The position numbers were made by a program, and so were the translations under genes. Below the pieces are notes generated by a model, which searched no databases, was not told the origin of the DNA, and worked only from the letters and a program-made list of their open reading frames with translations. From DASUPK01 sp963736305 (GTDB lineage: Bacteria > Actinomycetota > Thermoleophilia > Solirubrobacterales > 70-9): a DNA stretch of 64,000 nucleotides. The stretch spans positions 992,001-1,056,000 of the forward strand of contig CAVTOD010000005.1 of NCBI GenBank assembly GCA_963736305.1, read 5' to 3'. Below, one piece after another: positions 33,015-41,209 of this stretch. How positions within the stretch are numbered: the stretch's first letter is position 1; every line of letters begins with the position of its first letter.

Positions 33015-34252
33015 GCGAGCGCCCGCTCTCCGACGTCAAGATCCTCGATCTGACGAGGCTCCTCCCGGGCGGCTTCTGCACCCTCCTGCTCGCGGACCTG
33101 GGCGCCGACGTGATCAAGGTCGAGGACACCGGCCAGGGCGACTATGTGCGCTGGGCGCCGCCGTACTACGGCTCCGAGGAGCACACCCCGCTCGGCACCC
33201 GCTCTGCGATCTATCTGGCGCTGAACCGAAACAAGCGCTCGATCCGCCTCGACCTGAAGCAGGAACAGGGACAGCAAGCTCTGCTCAAGCTGGTCGAGTC
33301 GGCCGATGTCCTCGTCGAGAGCTTCCGGCCGGGCGTCCTCGACAAGCTCGGCGTCGGCTACGACGTCCTCCGGCAGGCCAACCCGGCGCTGGTCTACTGC
33401 CCGATCACCGGCTACGGCCAGGACGGCCCGTACCGCGACCGGGCGGGGCACGACATGAACTACCTGGGCCTGAACGGGATCCTCGGGCTGACCGGCGAGG
33501 CCGGCGGCCCGCCGATCCAGTCCGGCGCGCAGATCGCCGATCTCGGCGGCGGCGGCCTGATGGCGGCGGTGGGCATCCTGGCCGCGCTCCAGGAAGCGCG
33601 GCGCAGCGGCAAGGGCCAGATGGTCGACATCTCGATGACCGACGGATCGCTCTCCTGGCTCGCCATGGAGGCGGGTCGCTACTTCGGCTCAGGCGAGGTC
33701 CCCGAGCGCGGCGACATCATGCTCTCCGGCGGAATCATCTGTTACCGGCCCTACGAGGCCGCCGACGGCTGGGTCACCTGCGGCGCGCTCGAGCCGAAGT
33801 TCTGGGGGCGGTTCTGCATGGCGGTCGGTCGCGAGGACCTGATCGAGCATCAGTTTGAAAAGCCCGGCTCCGAGGCGTACCGGGCTGTCGCCGAGGTCTT
33901 CAAGGCGCGCACCCGCGCCGAGTGGAAGGCCTTCAACGACGAGCACGACGCGATGATCGAGCCGATTCTGGACCTCGGCGAGGCTCTCGAGTCCGAGCTC
34001 GTCCGCGAACGCGAGATGGTGGTGAGCTACGAGCAGCCGGAGATGGGCGAGGTCAAGCAGCTCGGCTTCCCGATCAAGCTCTCCCGGACCCCCGCGAGCA
34101 TCGAGCGGCCCGCCCCGGCGCTCGGCGAGCACACCGCGGAGGTCCTGAGGGAGAGCGGCGGCTACTCGGACGAGGAGATCCAGGCGCTGGAGGAATCCGG
34201 CGCCGCCAAGGGCCCGGATGCGGGTCAGCGCGAGGAGACCTTTCTCGCATGA
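33011..34252 (+). CDS. CaiB/BaiF-family CoA-transferase
   Basis: 413 residues from GTG 33011 (GTGA overlap with the BKACE stop). Class III CoA-transferase: VKILDLTRLLPGGFCTLLLADLGADVIKVED, NRNKRSIRLDLK, VESFRPGVLDKLGVGYDVL, VYCPITGYGQDGPYRDRAGHDMNYLGLNGILGLTG, and a catalytic Asp in MVDISMTDG (about residue 208). Transfers CoA between a donor CoA ester and an acid. The C-terminus has the EEIQALEESGA stretch usual for the family. Its 3' end overlaps the regulator gene by ATGA. Confidence 0.94.
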   Translation: MSERPLSDVKILDLTRLLPGGFCTLLLADLGADVIKVEDTGQGDYVRWAPPYYGSEEHTPLGTRSAIYLALNRNKRSIRLDLKQEQGQQALLKLVESADVLVESFRPGVLDKLGVGYDVLRQANPALVYCPITGYGQDGPYRDRAGHDMNYLGLNGILGLTGEAGGPPIQSGAQIADLGGGGLMAAVGILAALQEARRSGKGQMVDISMTDGSLSWLAMEAGRYFGSGEVPERGDIMLSGGIICYRPYEAADGWVTCGALEPKFWGRFCMAVGREDLIEHQFEKPGSEAYRAVAEVFKARTRAEWKAFNDEHDAMIEPILDLGEALESELVREREMVVSYEQPEMGEVKQLGFPIKLSRTPASIERPAPALGEHTAEVLRESGGYSDEEIQALEESGAAKGPDAGQREETFLA

Positions 34253-34992
34253 GCGCCGCAAAGGCCAAGAACGAGGAGATGCTCCGGATGGGCGAGCTCG
34301 CGCGCGCCTCGGGCGTCTCCGCCGCGACGATCAAGCACTACCTGCGCGAGGGTCTGCTACCGGAGCCGGTCAAGACCTCTCGGAACATGGCCTACTACCC
34401 GGCCGAGTTCGTCGACCGGATCAAGATGATCAAGCAGCTCCAGGAGGAGCGCTACATGCCGCTCCGGGTGATCAAGGACCTGCTCGAGGAGGACCCCGAC
34501 CGCGCCAAGGCTCTGATCGAGCTCGGGGACAAGCTGCTCGAGCACGCGCTGGCGGGGGAGAGCGAGCGGGTCAGCGCCGCCGAGGTCCGCCGCCGCTACG
34601 ACGTTCCCCAGGACGTGCTCGACCGCCTCGCCGAGCTCGAGGTCCTCAGCCCGGACGATGACGGCTACTCGCCCAGCGACCTGCGGATCGTCGAGGCGAT
34701 CAGCCGGTTCCGAGCCGGTGGCTACGAGGAGCGGATTGGCTTCACCGTCTACGACACCCTGCGCTACAAGGACGCGATGGGCGTGCTGGTCAAGCAGGAG
34801 GTAGACGTGCTGATGGAGCGCCTCGCGGGCGAGATGGATCCCGACGAGGCGATGGCGCTGATCGAGGCGGGCAACCAGCCGCTCAACGACCTGCTCGCCG
34901 CGATGCACACCAAGGCGCTGGTCGCCGAGCTGGAGCGCCGCCGAGGCGCCGATCCGGACTCGAACGGCAACGAGGCCGAGCGCAGCAAGTAG
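34249..34992 (+). CDS. MerR-family transcriptional regulator
   Basis: 247 residues. N-terminal HTH with LRMGELARASGVSAATIKHYLREGLLPEPVKTSRNMAYYPAEFVDRIKMIKQLQEERYMPLRVIKDLLEE, i.e. recognition helix, wing and the dimer helix. The C-terminal part (about residues 100-247) is alpha-helical and longer than in metal-type MerR proteins, without their Cys ligands; it probably binds a small acyl or CoA ligand. It is the last gene of the operon, so self-regulation is likely; the operator may be the GCACTTTCCA repeats at 29373. Ligand unknown. Confidence 0.93.
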   Translation: MSAAKAKNEEMLRMGELARASGVSAATIKHYLREGLLPEPVKTSRNMAYYPAEFVDRIKMIKQLQEERYMPLRVIKDLLEEDPDRAKALIELGDKLLEHALAGESERVSAAEVRRRYDVPQDVLDRLAELEVLSPDDDGYSPSDLRIVEAISRFRAGGYEERIGFTVYDTLRYKDAMGVLVKQEVDVLMERLAGEMDPDEAMALIEAGNQPLNDLLAAMHTKALVAELERRRGADPDSNGNEAERSK

Positions 34993-34998
34993 CCGGCC

Positions 34999-35605
34999 GT
35001 GGCCCGCCTCGCCGCTGCGATGCTGGTGGTGTTCGCTGTCCTCACCTTCTTCGTGCGGGTGGCGGTCCAGCTGCGACGCACCGGCAGCACCGGACTGATC
35101 GGGCTGCGCAAGGGAGCCGGTCCACTCGAGTGGCTGAGCGGCATCCTCTTCGTCGGCGGAATGGCGATGGCGGTGGTGTCGCTGAACCTCGTCCTCCAGG
35201 ATCGACCTCAATCCGATCGACGCACTCGATGTCGACGGCCTCCACGCGGTCGGCATCGTCCTCGCGGCGACGGGCGGCCTCGCCGTCTTCGGGGCCCAGC
35301 TCGGGATGGGCGCCTCGTGGCGGATCGGCGTCAGCGACGACCAGGGAACGGATCTGGTCACGGGCGGATGGTTTTCTATCTGCCGCAACCCGATTTACTC
35401 GGCCATGGTCGTCGGCTGGACCGGGTTCGCGCTGATGGTGCCGACGTGCCTCGCCCTCGCCTCCGTCGTGGTGATCGCGGTCGGACTTGAATTTCAGGTG
35501 CGCGCCGTGGAGGAGCCGTACCTCGTGCGGACACATGGCAGTGAATACGAGCGATACGCGGCGCGGGTGGGGCGCTTCGTGCCCGGCCTAGGGCGCTTCC
35601 GCTAG
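34999..35605 (+). pseudogene. Isoprenylcysteine carboxyl methyltransferase-like gene, frameshifted
   Basis: Reading frame 1 from GTG 34999 codes for the N-terminal TM helices (VVFAVLTFFVRVAVQLRRTG, LEWLSGILFVGGMAMAVVSLNLVL) and runs out near 35200; frame 2 then supplies IDLNPIDALDVDGLHAVGIVLAATGG, the TGGWFSICRNPIYSAMVVGWTGFALM signature and the C-terminal motif EEPYLVRTHGSEYERYAARVGRFVPG of the ICMT/phospholipid methyltransferase family. A one-base gain (or two-base loss) near the CAGGATC at 35198 breaks the gene. The 3' end overlaps the convergent epimerase by 18 bases. It could be a sequencing error or a recent pseudogene. Confidence 0.85.
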
Positions 35606-36568
35606 GAGCCCCATCGCGTTGAGGGTCGTCCGGACGCCTTCATCGAGGGGTGTGGTTTTCCATCCCAGCTCGCGCTGGGCCTTCGATGAGTCCGGTCGGG
35701 CCTGCCAGAGGAAGTAGGTGAGCTGCCCCTTGGGCAGCAGCGGCGGGCGGCCGATGACGCGCGAGACGCCGGCGCCGACGGAGGCGATCGTCTTCGCGAC
35801 CGGGACCGGCATCGTCGGAGGGACGCGGCCACGTCCGGCGACGCGCTTCGCCGTCTCCGCGAGGTCGCGGAAGCTCGCGTAGCCATCGGCGAGGATGTAG
35901 CGCTCGCCGTCCGTCCCCTTGTCCGCCGCGAGCAGATGGCCGGCCGCCACGCCCTCCACGAACGCATACCCCGTGCCGCCCGGCGGCACGGCCGGCAGGC
36001 GCTTGCGGATCACCGGCTCGAAGAGGCCGTTCTCGAACGACGGCGTCGGCGACGGGGTCGGGCCATAGACCCCGGAGGGGTTGAGGATCACAACCTCCAT
36101 GCCGTCGCGTTCGGCGAGCACGAGCTCCTCGGCGTGCTGCTTGGAGCGCTCGTAGGCCGTGCCCTTCGGGTAGTCGGCGAGCATCGTCTCGTCGAAGCGC
36201 TCCCCGGTCTCCGCATGGAAGACGTCGTGAGTGGAGGTATGGACGAAGCGGCGAACCCCGCCCCGCTTGGCGGCTACGGCCACCTGCTGGCTGCCGATCG
36301 CGTTCACCTGGTCGAAGATCGCCTCGTCCCTCACCCACTGCTCCGGCATGCCCATCGAGTTGAAGACGACCTCGCAGCCCTCGACCGCAGCACCGAGGCT
36401 CTCGACGCCCGTGACGTCACCGCGCAGCGGCTCGATCCCCGCCGGGAGAACGCTCGCGGCGCGCTTGGGATCGCGGACGAGCGCACGGACCTGATCGCCC
36501 CTATCGAGCAGGGCCGAGGCGATCGCGTGTCCCACCTTCCCGGTCGCCCCGGTGACGAGAGCCCGCAT
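35588..36568 (-). CDS. NAD-dependent epimerase/dehydratase (extended SDR)
   Basis: 326 residues. GATGKVGHAIA cofactor loop at the N-terminus, VDVF-like THDVFHAETGERFDE, and catalytic YERSK (Tyr and Lys of the YxxxK motif) near residues 140-144, followed by NPSGVYGPTPSPTPSFENG. Extended SDR with likely NAD or NADP use; 3-beta-HSD or dihydroflavonol reductase type rather than nucleotide-sugar epimerase, because of the ILNPSGVYGP context. Substrate unknown. It is the second gene of a minus-strand pair with the broken MscS gene 9 bases upstream. Another member of this family lies at 42.1 kb. Confidence 0.9.
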   Translation of the reverse strand: MRALVTGATGKVGHAIASALLDRGDQVRALVRDPKRAASVLPAGIEPLRGDVTGVESLGAAVEGCEVVFNSMGMPEQWVRDEAIFDQVNAIGSQQVAVAAKRGGVRRFVHTSTHDVFHAETGERFDETMLADYPKGTAYERSKQHAEELVLAERDGMEVVILNPSGVYGPTPSPTPSFENGLFEPVIRKRLPAVPPGGTGYAFVEGVAAGHLLAADKGTDGERYILADGYASFRDLAETAKRVAGRGRVPPTMPVPVAKTIASVGAGVSRVIGRPPLLPKGQLTYFLWQARPDSSKAQRELGWKTTPLDEGVRTTLNAMGLLAEAP

Positions 36569-36577
36569 CCGCCCATC

Positions 36578-37340
36578 CTATGCGGGCTCGGCGCCTCCGT
36601 TCCCGTCGACACCGCGCAGGCCGGCGAGTACCTCGCCCGCGAGCTCGCCGCCGTCCCGGGGGTTCAGCGGCGTGGTCACGATGTGGACGACGACGTCATC
36701 ACGGTCGAGCTCCTCGACGGCGATGTGCGGCGGGTAGCGCAGCGGGATGTCGATGGACCCTTCGATCAGCTGCTGCACCTCTTGCGGACTCATGTCGGCG
36801 CCGAAGCGGGCGCGGAACTCGGCCCGCTCGGGCTCGCGGAGCGGCGTCACGGCGGTCTGGATCAGGACCCCGATTGCCGAGCACCTGCTGGGCGGCGAGG
36901 CCGACGACGACCGCGGTGAACCCGCCGCCGACCGCGAGGGTGCCGCCCTGCAGGCCCGCGATTCGCAGGGCGACGACCGTCATCACCAGGATCGTCAGCA
37001 GCCGGACGAGGAAGCCGATCGTCCCCGCCGCGCCCGGCTCGAGTCGCCGGTAGAGCGCCGGGGCGAAGCCTCGCGCGAGCAGGCGCGCCAGTCCCCAGCC
37101 CAGGATCACGAGCAGAATCACGGTCGCGACCCGAACCTCGAGGCCGTAGCCGGGGAAGAACGTCTTGCGCTCGGTGAAGCAGACGAGGACGCCCGCGATC
37201 AATGCTAGGAGGATCAGGGCGCCACCCTTCGAGCGGCGCGCCGTGGCCGGGTCGATCTCGGATCCCAGGCCCACCTCCCGCCAGACCTGCGTGCGCGACT
37301 CGAATGCCGTCCGCGTTCGGGGCAGGAGCTTTCGAAGCAT
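36578..37340 (-). pseudogene. MscS-like mechanosensitive channel gene with internal deletion and frameshift
   Basis: From ATG 37340 (TTG 37394 possible) the protein starts normally with MLRKLLPRTRTAFESR, TM helices ILLALIAGVLVCF, VATVILLVILGWGLARLLAR, FLVRLLTILVMTVVALRIAG and the pore helix LAVGGGFTAVVVGLAAQQVLGN. Right there the frame breaks; the shifted frame continues with VLIQTAVTPLREPERAEFRARFG and the C-terminal domain. The beta domain that normally follows QQxLGN (some 60-70 residues with the FRVGDxV region) is missing, so this is an internal deletion, not a single base error. Osmotic channel function is therefore lost. The pieces abut at GGCAATCGGGG. Confidence 0.87.
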
Positions 37341-37426
37341 CTGTTCTGCCGTTTCCGCCGATCCGCCGATCGAAACGTGCGTGAGCGCACACAACGGGAC
37401 GCATCCGGGTGAAGTGGCCGCTAGAT

Positions 37427-37440
37427 TGACTGGTCAGTCA
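37427..37440. promoter_or_regulatory. TetR-type operator upstream of the nitrilase-tetR operon
   Basis: TGACTG-GT-CAGTCA is an exact 6-base inverted repeat with a two-base spacer, 47 bases upstream of the nitrilase ATG. Its form matches common TetR-family sites and the operon's second gene is a TetR regulator, so autoregulation is likely. The AT-rich TTGACT part could double as a -35 element. Confidence 0.75.
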
Positions 37441-37486
37441 GCCGAACCCGGTGAGCACGAAATCGCCGGGTTTCGCCAGGAGAGAT

Positions 37487-38368
37487 ATGCGCGCCGCCGC
37501 CGTACAGCTCAACTCCACTGACGAATACGACCGCAACCTCGAGGTTGCAGAGCGCCTCGTTCGAGGGGCCGCCGCCGAGGGCGCGGAGCTCATCGTGCTG
37601 CCGGAGAAGTGGACGGTTCTCGGCTCGCCGGAGGCGATCCGATCGTGCGCGGAGCCGCTCGACGGACCCGCGCTGACCGCGGCCGCCGGCTGGTCACGCG
37701 AGCTCGGCATCCACCTGGTGGCCGGAAGCATCCCTGAGATCGTCGAGAACCAGGAGAAGCTCGCCAACACCTCCGTGATGTTCGGCCCGGACGGGGAACG
37801 GCGCGCGGTCTACCGCAAGATCCACATGTTCGACGTCGAGGTCGGGGACGTCGAATATCGCGAGTCGGCGATCGAGCAGGCCGGGGATCAGATCGCCGTG
37901 GGCGAGGCCGGCGGCGCCATGGTCGGCCTGACCATCTGTTACGACCTCCGCTTCCCGGAGCTCTACCGGATCCTCGCCCTGCGCGGCGCCCGCGTAATCA
38001 CCGTGCCCTCCGCGTTCACCGAGCGCACCGGGCGGGACCACTGGGAGGTCCTGATTCGCGCCAGGGCGATCGAGAACCAGGCCTTCCTGATCGCCGCGGG
38101 CCAGATCGGGTTCGCTTCGCCCCAGTACCGCAGCTACGGCCGCTCGATGATCGTCGATCCCTGGGGCGTGGTCATGGCCCAGGCCGCCGACACAGAGTGC
38201 TTCGTCTCCGCCGACCTCGACTTCACCATCCAGAACGAGATGCGAAAGAGCCTCCCCAGCCTCAGCCACCGCCGTCCGGACGCCTACCGCTGGCCGGAGG
38301 AGAACGCGGACGACACGAGCGTGCAGGTATCGGTTGCCGAGCCCGCCAGCCCCGCGGGAGCGCCGTGA
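37487..38368 (+). CDS. Carbon-nitrogen hydrolase (nitrilase superfamily)
   Basis: 293 residues from ATG 37487, with AGGAGAG upstream (an in-frame ATG at 37451 has none). The catalytic triad is visible: E40 in LPEKWTVLG, K111 in YRKIHMFDVEVG and C151 in TICYDLRFPELYR. This resembles the omega-amidase/NIT2 and deaminated-glutathione amidase branch, which hydrolyse amides of keto-acids or small metabolites. No signal peptide. Overlaps the TetR gene by TGATG, and an operator precedes the pair, so expression likely responds to its substrate. Substrate not determined. Confidence 0.94.
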   Translation: MRAAAVQLNSTDEYDRNLEVAERLVRGAAAEGAELIVLPEKWTVLGSPEAIRSCAEPLDGPALTAAAGWSRELGIHLVAGSIPEIVENQEKLANTSVMFGPDGERRAVYRKIHMFDVEVGDVEYRESAIEQAGDQIAVGEAGGAMVGLTICYDLRFPELYRILALRGARVITVPSAFTERTGRDHWEVLIRARAIENQAFLIAAGQIGFASPQYRSYGRSMIVDPWGVVMAQAADTECFVSADLDFTIQNEMRKSLPSLSHRRPDAYRWPEENADDTSVQVSVAEPASPAGAP

Positions 38369-38991
38369 TGCCGCAGTCCCCGGCTCCCGACAAGCGTCGC
38401 GCCATCCTCGATGCCGCCATCGTGGTCTTCGCCCGGCAGGGCTTCCACAGCGCGCGGGTCTCGGATGTCGCGGCCGAGGCGGGCGTCGCCTACGGCCTCG
38501 TCTACCACTACTTCGACTCGAAGGACCAGATGCTGAACGAGCTCTTCTCCGAGCGCTGGGCCCTGCTGCTGGAGGCGAGCCAGGAGGTCCGGAGCAGCGA
38601 CGCCTCGCCGCGCGACAAGCTCGCCGGCGTCGCGAACTTCATCATCGAGTCCTACCGGCACGAGCCCGAGCTGATGAAGGTGATCATCGTGGAGGTCACG
38701 CGAGCGGCGAATTCCTTCGGCCGCACGCACCTCCCCGAGATCAGCCAGGCCTACGACCTGGTCGCGGAGATCGTCGCCGACGCTCAGGAGGCCGGCGAGT
38801 TCCGCGACGACGTGGATCCCAGCTTCGCCGCGATGGTCTTCTACGGCGCGATCGAGCAGCTCCTCACCGGGTGGATCTTCGAGTCGATCCCGTCCGCCGA
38901 CGAGGACTACGAGCGCGCCAAGCGGCTCGTCGTCGAGACCATCTGCGACGGCCTGGAGCCCAGGCCCGTCGGCGACGCGGTCGCCGGTTAG
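38368..38991 (+). CDS. TetR/AcrR-family transcriptional regulator
   Basis: 207 residues, ATG 38368 overlapping the nitrilase stop. HTH: RRAILDAAIVVFARQGFHSARVSDVAAEAGVAYGLVYHYFDSKDQMLNELFSERW. The C-terminal ligand domain contains PELMKVIIVEVTRAANSF and AMVFYGAIEQLLTGWIFES, the TetR_C pattern also found in FadR/BM3R1-type regulators that sense acyl-CoA or hydrophobic acids. Most likely controls its own operon through the dyad at 37427. Ligand unknown. Confidence 0.93.
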   Translation: MPQSPAPDKRRAILDAAIVVFARQGFHSARVSDVAAEAGVAYGLVYHYFDSKDQMLNELFSERWALLLEASQEVRSSDASPRDKLAGVANFIIESYRHEPELMKVIIVEVTRAANSFGRTHLPEISQAYDLVAEIVADAQEAGEFRDDVDPSFAAMVFYGAIEQLLTGWIFESIPSADEDYERAKRLVVETICDGLEPRPVGDAVAG

Positions 38992-38999
38992 GCCCCCAT

Positions 39000-40280
39000 A
39001 TGTGGGAAGGACTGGCAAGGACCGAGCGCCAGGACCGTGTCCTGCACGGGACGGCCAAGCTCGCCAACGTCCTGCTCGGCGTGGTGCTCTTGCCGCTCTG
39101 GCTCTTCGGCCAGCTGATCGGTGGCCGGGTGCGCGACTTCCTGATGAGGCTCGAGCAGCGCGGGAAGCGGCCGCTCCCGGTGCCGCTGGAGCGCGAGCGG
39201 ACCATGGACGCGCTGATGGGCGACCTCCAGTCGATCCCCGAGCACCTGCGCCACTCGGACCTGGCCGAGCTCCGTAGGGGCTTCGCCGACATCTCCAACT
39301 TCGTCGTCGCGCAGCACCGGGAGGGCGCCGTGATCGGCTACCGCTATCCCGGCCAGTTCAAGGACCACATCGTCGAGGGCGCGGATGGCGAGCGAATCGC
39401 GGCATCCATCGCCCTCCAGGAGGCGGCCCGCCCCTCGCTGATCGTCGTCCACGGCCTCTTCACCTCGAGCCGCTTCGACTACGTCCGGCAGATCGCGGTC
39501 CGGGCCTTCTACGAGTGGGGCTTCAACGTCGCCGCCCTCGACCTGCGCAGCTTCGGCATGACCGAGCTGACCAGCCCGGCGCCGTCGACCGGCGGCTGGA
39601 AGGAGGGCCTCGACATCCTCGCCCTGGCCCGATACATGAAGGAGCTCGGCGGCACCAGCGTCGGCACGCTCGGCATATCCCTGGGCGGCAGCTCGGTGCT
39701 GAACGCCTGTGACCAGGAGGACACGGCGACCGCACTCGACGGCGGGATCCTCGCCGTCTCGCCGCCGGCGATCCCGAAGCTGGCCTGGGAGCGGCTCTCC
39801 GAGCCGGTTCCGAGGGGCCACCCCCGCTATCCGATCCACCGCGCCTTCGAGGCCGCGCTGATCTCGCGGATCCGCTCCGGGCGCTGGCCGCCGGAGGCCG
39901 AGGACATGCTGCGGGCGATGGAGGTCGTCTCGGCGCCGTATTACGAGGTCGACGCGGAGGAGATCTGGACTCACGCGCGTGGCATCGACCACGTCCCCGG
40001 CTCCAAGGTCCCGCTCCTCATCCTCCACCCCGAGGACGACCACATCATCAAGGTCGACCACGCCCGGATGCTGCAGCAGGCGGCCAACGGCAACGACCTC
40101 GTGCGCGTCTGGATCCTCCGCGCCGGGTCCCACGGGCTGCTCGAGGCAGCCGATCCGCGCTGGACCCATGCGGTCTACCGGGCCTTCTTCGAGCGCTGGG
40201 CGATTTACGCCGAGCGCAGCGATCCGCAGGGCAACGGGCAGAGCTCCGACTTGGTTTACTCCTCACAAGAGCCCGGGTAG
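39000..40280 (+). CDS. Alpha/beta-hydrolase, membrane-anchored
   Basis: 426 residues from ATG 39000. A near N-terminal hydrophobic stretch (LANVLLGVVLLPLWLFGQLIG) anchors the protein; then a charged linker and the hydrolase core: SLIVVHGLFTSSRFDYV with HG oxyanion region, nucleophile elbow GISLGGS (GxSxG, about residue 225), Asp in ILHPEDDHII, and His in RAGSHGLLE. Similar to the YheT/PF12697 group acting on esters or short lipids. It starts eight bases after the tetR stop and is probably in the same operon; the 44-aa microprotein, holin and DUF3618 genes follow. Substrate unknown. Confidence 0.9.
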   Translation: MWEGLARTERQDRVLHGTAKLANVLLGVVLLPLWLFGQLIGGRVRDFLMRLEQRGKRPLPVPLERERTMDALMGDLQSIPEHLRHSDLAELRRGFADISNFVVAQHREGAVIGYRYPGQFKDHIVEGADGERIAASIALQEAARPSLIVVHGLFTSSRFDYVRQIAVRAFYEWGFNVAALDLRSFGMTELTSPAPSTGGWKEGLDILALARYMKELGGTSVGTLGISLGGSSVLNACDQEDTATALDGGILAVSPPAIPKLAWERLSEPVPRGHPRYPIHRAFEAALISRIRSGRWPPEAEDMLRAMEVVSAPYYEVDAEEIWTHARGIDHVPGSKVPLLILHPEDDHIIKVDHARMLQQAANGNDLVRVWILRAGSHGLLEAADPRWTHAVYRAFFERWAIYAERSDPQGNGQSSDLVYSSQEPG

Positions 40281-40309
40281 CTCCGAATGCCAGGAGAGAA
40301 GACCAGGTA

Positions 40310-40444
40310 ATGGACAGCGAAATCTTGAGACGACTGATCTGGGCGGGGCTGCTGGCGGCCACCGGCGCGCTCGCGACCGTCGCTGCCCATCGGCTCTCCG
40401 AGGTCATCTGGCGGCGCGTCTTCAACGAGGAGCCCCCCGAGTGA
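40310..40444 (+). CDS. 44-aa single-TM microprotein
   Basis: ATG 40310 after AGGAGA. The product is 44 residues: MDSEILRRLIW, a hydrophobic helix AGLLAATGALATVAAH, then RLSEVIWRRVFNEEPPE. Its TGA overlaps the holin gene's GTG as GTGA. Actinobacterial holin/DUF3618 pairs often have a very small membrane protein before them, so this is likely real rather than a chance frame. Confidence 0.8.
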   Translation: MDSEILRRLIWAGLLAATGALATVAAHRLSEVIWRRVFNEEPPE

Positions 40445-40911
40445 CCGACGGCGAGGGAACGCAGTCGACCCAGACCCCCCCGGCCTCGCCGGATCCCAAG
40501 ACGCCGGTCGAGGACATGACTGTGGGGGAGCTGGTCTTCGAGGTCTCCGATCAGGCGTCGGTCCTGATCCGCGAGGAGATCGAACTCGCCAAGGCCGAGG
40601 TCACGGAGAAGTTCAACAGCCTGCTGCGCGGTTCGGCCGCGGGGCTGGCCGCGGGGATCTTCGCCCTACTCGCCCTGGCTCTCGCGATGCACGGCGTCGC
40701 CTGGCTGCTCAACGATCTCGTCTTCGACAACCCGTGGGCCGGATTCTTCGTCGAGGCGGCGCTGTTCCTGCTGATCGGCGCCGGCGCGGGCCTCTTCGCG
40801 TGGCGCTCCTTCAAGAAGTCAGCGCCTCCGACACCGGATATGGCGATCGAGGAGGCCAAGGAGATCAAGGCGGCTTTCGACGGATCGAACGGACAGGAGG
40901 AGGCACCATGA
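40441..40911 (+). CDS. Phage-holin-family (superfamily III-like) membrane protein
   Basis: 156 residues from GTG 40441. A disordered N-terminus (about 30 residues), a charged amphipathic helix (ELVFEVSDQASVLIREEIELAKAEVTEKFNSLL) and two long TM helices (AAGLAAGIFALLALALAMHGVAWLL, NPWAGFFVEAALFLLIGAGAGLFAW). This is the Actinobacteriophage holin/YqjE-like membrane protein family, widespread in chromosomes and not evidence of a prophage. It forms a module with the following DUF3618 gene; likely an inner-membrane or envelope-stability protein. Confidence 0.9.
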   Translation: MTDGEGTQSTQTPPASPDPKTPVEDMTVGELVFEVSDQASVLIREEIELAKAEVTEKFNSLLRGSAAGLAAGIFALLALALAMHGVAWLLNDLVFDNPWAGFFVEAALFLLIGAGAGLFAWRSFKKSAPPTPDMAIEEAKEIKAAFDGSNGQEEAP

Positions 40912-41183
40912 GCACGCCTACCGGCCAAGCACTTCCAACCCGGGGCAACGGGCGCTGGACGCCTCCGCCCCCCGGGACGCGCTCCGCTGAGCAGATCCGG
41001 CGGGACATCGTCCAGCAGCGCCAGGAGTTCGGGCGCTCCGTCGAGGCGCTTCGGCACCGCTGGATGCAGGTGACGGACGTGAAGCGCCAGATTCGCGAGC
41101 ACCGCACGGAGCTGGCCGTCGGCGCAGCCGTCGTCGGCTTCCTGGTCGGCGGCGCCATCGCGCTCCGCCGCCGGCGCCGCTAG
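40908..41183 (+). CDS. DUF3618-family protein
   Basis: 91 residues from ATG 40908 (ATGA overlap). A disordered, Pro/Arg-rich N-terminus, the RSAEQIRRDIVQQRQEFGRSVEALRHRW helix that defines DUF3618, and a C-terminal TM helix ELAVGAAVVGFLVGGAIAL followed by an Arg-only end (RRRRR). Usually encoded next to a holin-family gene, as here, and probably works with it in the cytoplasmic membrane. Exact role unknown. Confidence 0.93.
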   Translation: MSTPTGQALPTRGNGRWTPPPPGTRSAEQIRRDIVQQRQEFGRSVEALRHRWMQVTDVKRQIREHRTELAVGAAVVGFLVGGAIALRRRRR

Positions 41184-41191
41184 CAGCGAGC

Positions 41192-41209
41192 GCTCGCGTC
41201 AGCGCGAGC
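41192..41209. terminator. Hairpin between convergent DUF3618 and DegV genes
   Basis: GCTCGCG and CGCGAGC form a perfect 7-bp stem with a TCAG loop, overlapping the degV stop codon at 41199. No T tract on either side; a two-sided GC-rich terminator is plausible. Confidence 0.5.

Noticed and set aside
40441..40911. Holin-family gene as sign of a prophage
   Set aside because: No other phage genes or att-like repeats; this family with DUF3618 is a normal chromosomal pair in Actinobacteria.
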